Part shown: one piece after another, positions 25,901 to 31,611 of the stretch
Position numbering within the stretch: the stretch's first letter is position 1
Layout of the letters: every line of letters begins with the position of its first letter
DNA from: Bacteroidota bacterium
GTDB taxonomy: Bacteria > Bacteroidota > Ignavibacteria > UBA10030 > UBA6906
DNA length: 64,000 bases
Reading direction: 5' to 3'
Assembly (NCBI GenBank): GCA_019637975.1
Contig: JAHBUR010000006.1
Location: 62,001-126,000, forward strand
Program-made: the position numbers and the translations under genes
The notes under the pieces: model-generated
What the model was told of the DNA's origin: nothing
Database searches by the model: none
What the model saw: the letters and a program-made list of their open reading frames with translations, nothing else

Positions 25901-26779
25901 ATCACCATCTCGACGCAAACATACTACGGCCCGTTCACGGCTCCCGTCGGCGATTTCGCCGTGACCAACCCGCAGCTTACCGAGATGCGTTACGATGACG
26001 GAATTCCCGAGGCGTTTTATGTTGTGGATTTCACCTACAACGACAACAAGTTTGGTATCCGGTTTACGCCGCAAGCCTATCCGGCGCGGGTGTATCGGGT
26101 GAAGGCGTTCACCAATAACGGGTTTAGTCCCATACTCGTTTCGATTCATGAAGACAGCTCGGGATTGCCCGGCCCGGTCAAAGCCGGGCCGTACACGGCG
26201 CAATCGTACCAAAGTTCCGGCGTCGACAGCTTCCTGGTCACTCTTCCGGCCAACGACCCGCCGACGGTGATCAGCGGTGATTTTCACGTGGTGCTGAGTT
26301 TCTTGCCGTCGAGTCCCGGCGCCCCGGGTATCGGCGGCGACATCACCCCGCCGATTGACGGCAGGTCGCAGTACTATACTGCGTCTTCGGGCTGGGTTGC
26401 GATCACCAACGCCGACTTGATTGTCCGTGCATTCCTTACCGGACAACCTGCATCGGTGAACGAAGAGGATGGAGTTCCGACGGCGTATGCGCTGGAGCAG
26501 AATTATCCCAATCCGTTCAACCCGTCAACAACTATCAAATTCCAAATCCCAAATTCCAGCGTGGTTACATTGAAGGTCTATGACCTTCTCGGCCGCGAAG
26601 TCACGACGCTTGTGAACGGGCAGATGAACCCGGGGAGCTACTCGGTGCGATGGGATGCAACAGGGTTTGCGAGCGGCGTGTACTTCTGCCGCATGTCCGC
26701 TGTAAGCGAGGCCGGCAGGGCTTCGACAGGCTCAGCACAGAGCTTTGTGCAGACGAGGAAGCTTGTGTTGCAGAAGTAG
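23000..26779 (+). CDS. Very large secreted beta-propeller/FN3 protein with T9SS sorting domain
   Basis: The 1259-residue protein has a signal peptide ending at AFAG. About residues 60-450 look like a PQQ/WD40-type beta-propeller (repeated ISADG, LSDDGS, VSRDGS turns). A carboxypeptidase-regulatory-like fold follows (GTITLAGGGSQSGAKVEVLG ... KYVVKNVPAGTYTVRVSKRGY), then fibronectin-III-like segments (APTNLVA, APTNPAVAKLG), a DOMON-like region (APTIDGVLSPGEW) and a T9SS type A sorting domain (NYPNPFNPSTTIKFQIP). The final strand is interrupted by about 19 extra residues before RKLVLQK, encoded by an inserted repeat at 26718. AAGGAG lies 7 nt before the ATG at 23000. It is exported to the surface; the function is unknown. 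Confidence 0.88.
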   Translation: MKPSVLFSVLLCLSIPAFAGEPGSSHVGTSVVTSTSNGHILQRSETVAERNPLPAAVSELERIRSTPVPGTMRLNSYVKWNASDATAIAQDVTINTNGGSPFVGWNLNSPRVSFFDDASNAPLWEYFSDPQVYRNFIALSATADIVANASYHNIYLFNKNTGTVTFNFEIPDGRIGGPIAVSRDGSFMTCATSSPLSGGMHRVYAFNPTSTTPLWTFDFSDAQSTGIYGINISVDKSTVIVNGKFRAWVLNAATGAVKAELEISNTESRVAMSADASVIAIAELSGFVRTLTWSAGQNRYNQLWQYKIPPGAFTNWASAVDISADGLTIAAGSLIFLSAGYDGSIYMFDTFGDGTPNWVVPNVGDEVGQIALSDDGSIAAVATWGDLGNALPDIYIFERNSNIPAFTVNTPGSMFSIAISADGKSVAAGGKAVHARTFGNGGNVYNIGVDLGGGAIAGTITLAGGGSQSGAKVEVLGTIRSDTTDATGKYVVKNVPAGTYTVRVSKRGYVATALAGITVTGTDTTHNVNASLSQTGAAPTNLVASHSLDSRIQLSWTNPALRMSVEEKLLSADEYTITNSIPLRPTGATRFMQQPLAPLSPALVPDSVRIYRGYRSGGPYYLRKTIAGSQSSYTDSTAIPLKDYYYRVTAMYGLGESVYSNEAYGTVDSSFLQFSITTPHRTTAPTIDGVLSPGEWTDALKVDVSDVFGLGGGIALPRGSVFMYFKYDSVAQRLYIAGEDFLNTDGVQANEGFGLYFDDNNNKNFEPRGTDSLLREGNYWAYYFSTGSTVRFREIYTGGGVNAVVDTVTDAQTAFSSASGRVTGEVSIPLGFFNKNHLQVYGPDRKVGAGLFMISRDAGNAVFHGWWPQTMASVFTPSGFGEIQIPIRLLAAPKAPTNPAVAKLGNFLRVSWTDPTHGLNNEPLTVPVTMQIYRNGTLLVELPTGAQAFIDSNVIAQGWYEYTIRGSITISTQTYYGPFTAPVGDFAVTNPQLTEMRYDDGIPEAFYVVDFTYNDNKFGIRFTPQAYPARVYRVKAFTNNGFSPILVSIHEDSSGLPGPVKAGPYTAQSYQSSGVDSFLVTLPANDPPTVISGDFHVVLSFLPSSPGAPGIGGDITPPIDGRSQYYTASSGWVAITNADLIVRAFLTGQPASVNEEDGVPTAYALEQNYPNPFNPSTTIKFQIPNSSVVTLKVYDLLGREVTTLVNGQMNPGSYSVRWDATGFASGVYFCRMSAVSEAGRASTGSAQSFVQTRKLVLQK
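26718..26740. repeat. CTTCGACAGGCTCAGCAC-type dispersed repeat inside a coding sequence
   Basis: GGGCTTCGACAGGCTCAGCA and the bases after it interrupt the otherwise conserved end of the T9SS domain. They encode RASTGSAQS between YFCRM and RKLVLQK. Core sequences of this kind (TTCGACAGGCTCAG) are known as dispersed short repeats in many environmental genomes. The insert is in frame, and the terminal sorting motif is kept. Confidence 0.5.
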
Positions 26780-26794
26780 AATGGGGAGTGAACC

Positions 26795-27022
26795 ATGAAC
26801 GACTATCATATCAACATATTCCACAGCGAAGAGGATCAGGGATGGATTGCGGATATTCCCGACCTTGTTCATTGCTCGGCATTCGGCGAAACGCCGGAGG
26901 AGGCGCTGCGCGAGGCACTCATTGCAAAGGAGGCGTGGCTTGAAGCAGCCCGATCAGAGGGGAAAGAGATTCCTCTTCCAAAATATCGTCCTGTCATCTA
27001 TCAGATGCCCCAGCAGGCATGA
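26795..27022 (+). CDS. HicB-family antitoxin-like protein (orphan)
   Basis: A 75-residue protein with the HicB partial RNase-H fold pattern: YHINIFHSEEDQGWIADIPDL, then GETPEEALREALIAKEAWLEAA. It lacks a C-terminal ribbon-helix-helix or HTH extension. HicB normally neutralises the HicA mRNA interferase, but no HicA-like gene is visible on either side. It starts 15 bp after the large T9SS gene with GGAGTG upstream, so it may be read from the same message. It could be a stand-alone HicB-like protein or the remnant of a toxin-antitoxin pair. Confidence 0.85.
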   Translation: MNDYHINIFHSEEDQGWIADIPDLVHCSAFGETPEEALREALIAKEAWLEAARSEGKEIPLPKYRPVIYQMPQQA

Positions 27023-27104
27023 GAAGCTTCCATACGACTCGTAAGACGTTGGTTGCAACATGTTGCTGTTGACGTAACGAGTTCGAAGAGACGAGGAAAA
27101 GGAT

Positions 27105-27347
27105 ATGAATCACGACCTATGCCCGCTGTGCAGCGGAACAAAGCGGAAGGGAACCATCACATTTACAGTGGATTATTCCGACGGCGTGTTGGTGGTGAGA
27201 AACGTTCCCGCGACAGTTTGCTCACAGTGCTGTGAAGAATGGATTGCGGATACTGATGCCTCCCGACTTGAGCAGTATGCCCGGATCGCCCGCAACGAAA
27301 AGAAACAATTTGAAGTTGTGGACTTCACCCTGGCGTCAGCGGCGTAA
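27105..27347 (+). CDS. YgiT-type zinc-finger (MqsA-like) protein
   Basis: The 80-residue protein carries two CxxC knuckles (CPLC near the N-terminus and CSQC near residue 41) and YSDGVLVVRNVPATVC, the pattern of YgiT-type zinc-finger antitoxins. These usually accompany a DUF4258 or MqsR-like toxin encoded just upstream. None is found between 27022 and 27105, so the gene appears orphaned. AAAGGAT lies immediately before the ATG. A hairpin follows at 27378. Confidence 0.87.
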   Translation: MNHDLCPLCSGTKRKGTITFTVDYSDGVLVVRNVPATVCSQCCEEWIADTDASRLEQYARIARNEKKQFEVVDFTLASAA

Positions 27348-27377
27348 ACAATTCCAAAGTTCAAAAGGCATACTTGC

Positions 27378-27402
27378 AAGGGCGAGCCGATGGTTCGCCC
27401 TT
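27378..27402 (+). terminator. Hairpin after the YgiT-type gene
   Basis: AAGGGCGA (27378-27385) pairs perfectly with TCGCCCTT (27395-27402) across a 9-nt loop. The downstream tract is only weakly T-rich (CGTGTTATTG), so the strength is uncertain. Confidence 0.5.
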
Positions 27403-27478
27403 CGTGTTATTGAGCGTCGCCGCCGATGGACGGACGTTCTCTATTTCCCGCGATCCCGCAAAGCGGTCCGACCGGATG

Positions 27479-27673
27479 CTATCCCAACAATCTGTCTATT
27501 TCGTACCGTTCGTTTGCGATCGCTTCACCCTGCGACCGGAACCACTCGCCTTCCCCCTTCTTGGCGCTGCAACTGTTCGTGCATGCATACTTGGTGATGT
27601 TTCCCACCCGATCCGACAACACAACGATTTCTACTCCCCTGTACGTGGCTTTCGTGGTCGTGGTTTTCCTCAT
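27479..27673 (-). CDS. Small hypothetical protein
   Basis: A 64-residue basic protein (MRKTTTTKATYRGVEIVVL ... YACTNSCSAKKGEGEW ... ERYEIDRLLG). I do not recognise a family. It is supported by a strong ribosome site, AAGGAG 4 nt before the ATG, and by the absence of a better reading of this strand. Two Cys in CTNSC could bind a metal or form a disulfide. It is convergent with the YgiT-type gene. The stretch from 27674 to 28024 holds no other gene that I can support. Confidence 0.5.
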   Translation of the reverse strand: MRKTTTTKATYRGVEIVVLSDRVGNITKYACTNSCSAKKGEGEWFRSQGEAIANERYEIDRLLG

Positions 27674-28024
27674 AGCTCTCCTTGTGCTGCGGGGTGAATG
27701 TTCCTGATTGAGTCAATATACGCTACTTCGGAGACGAAAGTGGAAAAAGTTCATTGCGGCGGCTGAGGCATCTGATTTGTTGGCATCCGAAGATTTAGTT
27801 GCACGGGAGACGGCAATTGCATACGTTGCTGCGGCTCATTCAGCGTCACATCACAGTATCCGCGACCGACGGGCATTCCCGGCGGTCAAGAACATCCGAT
27901 CCAGCCTATTGAAGGTCAACATCTTCTGCGCGAGGGTCCGGCAACAGCAGCATGACAATGCGTTACGCTCGGGGGGGAACAGGTCACCAGAGTCCACGGA
28001 ACATTCATTCAGGAAGGAACGAAT

Positions 28025-29593
28025 ATGCGTACGTTGCGTATCGGCGTAATAGATCTTGTCAGTCAGGGACCGACAAAGGCTCTCTGGGCCAGGGTGATGA
28101 ACGCGAACCTTTCCAGCATCATGCCCCAGGCGGTTGCGTTGTGGTGCCGGGAAGAAGGTCATGACGTGACCTTTGCCTGCTACACCGGATTCGAGAATCT
28201 GGAGGAAGAACTCCCTGCCGATGTCGATCTCCTGTTTATCGGTGCGTTCACAGAAGCTGCGCAACTTGCATACGCAATAAGCAGCCAATTCCGTTCCCGC
28301 GGAGTCGTCACGGTGCTTGGCGGGCCGCATGCCCGTTGCTACCCGGAGGATGCGCAGAAGTACTTCGACTTTGTCCTCGGGTTCACCGACAAGAATATCA
28401 TTCGCGACGTGTTGGGCGACTGCACCCAGCACCGGCCATTAGGCATCCGCCTGTCGGCTCCGGCGCAGCCTGCGCAGATTCCGGGCGTGCGGGAACGCTG
28501 GCCGTTCATTGAAGCCAATCTTCGCAAAGCGCCGATGTTCAAAATGGTGCCGATGCTCGCCAGTATCGGCTGTCCCTACACGTGCAGTTTTTGCATTGAT
28601 TCGACTGTTCCGTATCAGCCGTTGAGTTTCGAGACCATGCGGGAGGATCTCCGCTTCCTCCGCACAAAATTCAAGCGGCCGCTCGTCGGGTGGCACGATC
28701 CGAATTTCGGCGTACGGTTCGATGATTTCATGGATGTCATCGAGGATGCGATTCCTCCCGGGAGTATTGACTTTGCGGCGGAGAGCAGTCTCTCGCTTCT
28801 CTCCGAGCCGCACATGAAGCGGCTTCAGCGCAACGGATTCAAAGCGCTGCTGCCCGGCATCGAGTCATGGTACGATCTCGGAGAGAAATCGAGAACCGGG
28901 CTTGCCCACGGCATGGAAAAAGTGCGGCGGGTGTCCGACCACGTGAATATGATCCTGCGCCACGTGCCGTATGTGCAGACCAATTTCGTGTTGGGGCTCG
29001 ACACGGACGCGGGACCGGAGCCGTTCGAGCTGACGAAGCGATTCGTCGATCTGACGCCCGGGGCCTTTCCCGGCTTTTCGCTGCTGTCGGCATTCGGGGA
29101 AGCGGCGCCGCTGAACTTCGAGTACCAGCGCGCCAACCGCGTTATTCCTTTCCCGTTCCATTTCCTGAACAACAACAGCGCGATGAACCTGAAGCCGATC
29201 CACTACCCGTGGCCGGTGTTCTACGACCATGTTATCGATTTGACCCGCTATGCATTCTCCAACAGGTCCATCGGGCGCCGTTTTACTGCAACGAACGCGT
29301 TCATCCCGCGGTGGCTGAATGTCGTGCGGGCAATCTCGTCCGAGGGATATGGGCGTATTCGAAAATACGGCAGGATCCGCAGACTGTTAGACCATGACCG
29401 GCAGTTCCGTCACTTCTTCGAAAAGGAAACGGATGTGATACCGGATTACTATGTTGAACAGGTGCGGCGGGACTTGGGCCCGATGTGGCATTGGCTGCCG
29501 GAAGGCGCCCTCGCACACGATCCGAACGCGTACCTGAAGTCGGAATCCGCCGCCGGCCGCGCCGAAGCGTACCTCAATGCCGTGAACGAGTAG
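28025..29593 (+). CDS. B12-binding-domain radical SAM protein
   Basis: The 522-residue protein begins with a Rossmann-like cobalamin-binding-type domain (residues 1-130; VDLLFIGAFTEAAQLAY, VTVLGGPHARCYPEDA). A radical SAM core follows, with the 4Fe-4S motif CPYTCSFC near residue 183. After the core come about 200 residues, rich in aromatic and Arg positions, with no family I can name. The B12 domain lacks the DxHxxG cobalamin ligand motif. It resembles BchE/P-methylase or Elp3-like B12 radical SAM enzymes, so a methyl or carbon-skeleton transfer is possible. The substrate cannot be told, because no biosynthetic neighbours are present. AAGGAACGAAT precedes the ATG. Confidence 0.86.
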   Translation: MRTLRIGVIDLVSQGPTKALWARVMNANLSSIMPQAVALWCREEGHDVTFACYTGFENLEEELPADVDLLFIGAFTEAAQLAYAISSQFRSRGVVTVLGGPHARCYPEDAQKYFDFVLGFTDKNIIRDVLGDCTQHRPLGIRLSAPAQPAQIPGVRERWPFIEANLRKAPMFKMVPMLASIGCPYTCSFCIDSTVPYQPLSFETMREDLRFLRTKFKRPLVGWHDPNFGVRFDDFMDVIEDAIPPGSIDFAAESSLSLLSEPHMKRLQRNGFKALLPGIESWYDLGEKSRTGLAHGMEKVRRVSDHVNMILRHVPYVQTNFVLGLDTDAGPEPFELTKRFVDLTPGAFPGFSLLSAFGEAAPLNFEYQRANRVIPFPFHFLNNNSAMNLKPIHYPWPVFYDHVIDLTRYAFSNRSIGRRFTATNAFIPRWLNVVRAISSEGYGRIRKYGRIRRLLDHDRQFRHFFEKETDVIPDYYVEQVRRDLGPMWHWLPEGALAHDPNAYLKSESAAGRAEAYLNAVNE

Positions 29594-29793
29594 GAGACAC
29601 GTGCCGGTTGTAGAAGACGGTTTGTTGACCGCCGGGCAACAACTCCGGTAGGTGGGTCTCGGAGAGTTTGAATTGTGTGCTTCAAGCCGAGAGCGAGTTC
29701 GCAAGGAGCGAGTTCCAACGTCTCAACGTCCGGGCGCGAGTATCTACCTGCTTTCAATATCGGTTCTGTTGTGCGCAGTTTGCAGCCCACTCG

Positions 29794-30612
29794 TCATTTG
29801 AGAAACTCATATTGGGAAGCGTCAACTTGGTAGTATTTGACGGGCTCACTTCTCATTCCAATATTGTGCTCGGCAAAGAGGTCAAGAATCTCATCATGTT
29901 CAATGAAATGTATTGGGTCCTTACCAGCCTCCTTCGCCTTTGTCTTTGCATCCTCGTTCAGTTCACTAGTGGTAATGAGGATTCCCTGCTGACATTGATA
30001 AGTTGATAAGTTGTCTCTTAGCGTACTTACGTCTTTAGGTCCGATTCGGTTCTCGAGTTTCTTGCACTTGCATTGGATGGCAACCCGCATCTTAGTGACC
30101 CCATCTCTCTTTTCACAAAGGATGTCAACCCCTTGATCATCCTTTCCTCCTATTACCTCTACATTTTGATAGCTAAGGGCGATCAGAAGGTCGGCCACCA
30201 TTGTCTCGAAGTTGTCCCCTTGATTCTTTGAGGTCAGTCTTTTGTAGAGTTCATCGCACGCTTCCTTACGGGATTGACGAACCTGTTCGATGGCACTCTG
30301 TGTCTTCTTTGCAGGTGCGCCAGTCAGCAACTCAACCAATGTGAAAAGGCCATTACCAAGAAATACGAAACGTTGAGGCTCGTTTCTCTGTTCACGCCGC
30401 CTGATCTCACTTCGAAGGGAAACGTGCATCGAGATTTCAGGGGTTTTCGACTCAGTCTGAATCAGCTTTTCCTGCAAAGCCTTCTTAGCAAGGTCTCGGT
30501 GGCTAAGGGGTTTGCGTTCCTTCAGCAGTATGGTTTCAGCAGCATCACAGAAAGACAGATACTTGTCAGTGTTCGGCTGAGCTTGTTTTAACTTTAGGTT
30601 GAGCTTTGCCAT
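29794..30612 (-). CDS. HARE-HTH / Mrr-type restriction endonuclease-like protein
   Basis: The 272-residue protein joins an N-terminal HARE-HTH winged-helix domain (about residues 17-95; FCDAAETILLKERKPLSHRDL ... FVFLGNGLFTL) to a C-terminal Mrr-like PD-(D/E)xK nuclease domain. The nuclease core is visible: GDNFETMVADLL, then Asp163 in GVDIL and Gln180-Cys-Lys182 in AIQCKCK. Mrr enzymes cut modified DNA, and HARE-HTH domains have been proposed to recognise modified or otherwise marked DNA, so a type IV restriction role is likely. No methylase is adjacent. The gene is visibly AT-richer than its neighbours and sits beside a repeat cluster, which suggests horizontal acquisition. GGAG lies 8 nt before the ATG. 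Confidence 0.87.
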   Translation of the reverse strand: MAKLNLKLKQAQPNTDKYLSFCDAAETILLKERKPLSHRDLAKKALQEKLIQTESKTPEISMHVSLRSEIRRREQRNEPQRFVFLGNGLFTLVELLTGAPAKKTQSAIEQVRQSRKEACDELYKRLTSKNQGDNFETMVADLLIALSYQNVEVIGGKDDQGVDILCEKRDGVTKMRVAIQCKCKKLENRIGPKDVSTLRDNLSTYQCQQGILITTSELNEDAKTKAKEAGKDPIHFIEHDEILDLFAEHNIGMRSEPVKYYQVDASQYEFLK

Positions 30613-31130
30613 TTATTGTTCTCCGTAGACGTATTTCCATTGGGCTGCAAATTGCACATAGGTACGTGACCTACTAAACCTTTCGTGTTTTATTCCATCG
30701 TGATACGAAAAGCGAAACGTGCGTTCATTCGCATTTGAGTGACTTGCCTTTGAGTCACAGGTCGTCCGGGATAAAGGACGGAAATGTAAAGAGACTGGAA
30801 ACTCCCCTTGATGGAGTGTCACTGGCATTGCTCAATCGTTCGGTGCCTTGCACTGTGCAAAGGCAAGTTCAACAATCAGTGTCTAAAGAACACCCCGCAT
30901 AGGACTCCGCGGGGGCAATACATCCATGTTCATCTCCTAAAGTGTACGGCGTGCATGCCCTGTACATGCAACTGTGAGGGGGGAGATGGTGTTTGCCCTG
31001 TCCGTCCGCAATCAGTGTAGCAAATGGCATTGAAACCCGCAAGCGCGGGGAGGGAAAATCGAGACACAGGTCACATGCGGCGGCAGGCATGTTTTGGCCT
31101 GCTCGGCAACCCGCATCATCTGCGCGCTGC
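30613..31130. other. Non-coding stretch ahead of the Mrr-like gene
   Basis: I find no supportable gene here. The part next to the Mrr-like gene is AT-rich and would hold its promoter. GTGACT/AGTCAC (near 30750-30770) forms a short hairpin. The remainder up to 31130 is GC-richer and leads into the repeat cluster. Confidence 0.4.
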
Positions 31131-31207
31131 ACCGTGAGGACACGCCTGAGGCGTGTCCCTACTACATTCTTGTTTGTAGGGACACGGCTCCGCCGTGTCC
31201 AACCTCG
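31131..31207. repeat. Double-hairpin (BIME-like) repeat, copy 1
   Basis: Two GC-rich 9-bp hairpins, GGACACGCC-TGA-GGCGTGTCC and GGACACGGC-TCC-GCCGTGTCC, are themselves arranged as an inverted pair. They are joined by CCCTAC/GTAGGG around the spacer TACATTCTTGTTT. The unit is framed by ACCGTGA and AACCTCG. A second copy lies at 31373. The downstream segment 31210-31252 resembles 31328-31371. Confidence 0.75.
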
Positions 31208-31372
31208 TAGGCCGTCACGGGAATCTCGGTTTATCCACCTCCCGTGGCGTTGTTCCTTCTTTCGTTCCCTCGGCGGTCACGTCAACCTGCATCATCTGCA
31301 TACCGTGACAGAAAAGCCGCTGTATCGTTGTCACGGAGCTCGGTTGATGCCGCCTCCCGTAACGACTCGGAC

Positions 31373-31485
31373 ACCGTGAGGACACGCCTGAGGCGTGTCC
31401 CTACTGGATTCTTGTTTGTAGGGACACGGCTCCCCGCTGCTATGGTGGCTCATAGAAGGCGGGCAGGCTGCCGTGTCCAACCTCG
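31373..31485. repeat. Double-hairpin repeat, copy 2, with a nested 36-bp insert
   Basis: This repeats copy 1 nearly base for base from ACCGTGAGGACACG through GGGACACGGCTCC, and again from GCCGTGTCC to AACCTCG. A 36-bp segment (31434-31469) sits exactly in the loop of the second hairpin. The insert contains its own dyad, CTATG/CATAG. Confidence 0.75.
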
Positions 31486-31538
31486 CGAGCCAGGGTTACC
31501 ATTCCCCCCGGCTGTCACGTGCATCTTTTTACACTCCC

Positions 31539-31569
31539 TTGTGTTCCACGTTGAGAATCTTTACCTTTC
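31539..31569 (+). promoter_or_regulatory. Bacteroidota-type promoter
   Basis: TTG (31539-31541), 20 bp, TACCTTTC (31562-31569), about 40 bp before the start of the T9SS metalloprotease-like gene. Confidence 0.45.
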
Positions 31570-31611
31570 ACATCCAAAACTCATCTAATCACAAACCAAG
31601 GAGGGGGCTGT

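Noticed and set aside
25361-26446. 361-residue minus-strand frame rich in Arg, Asp and His
   Set aside because: Antisense to the large propeller/FN3 gene; there is no domain match.
27708-28049. 113-residue plus-strand frame before the radical SAM gene
   Set aside because: It starts with TTG without a ribosome site, overlaps the real start at 28025, and its residues show no family pattern.
30808-31588. Several short frames in the repeat-rich kilobase
   Set aside because: They run through hairpin repeats, lack ribosome sites and have repeat-derived composition.
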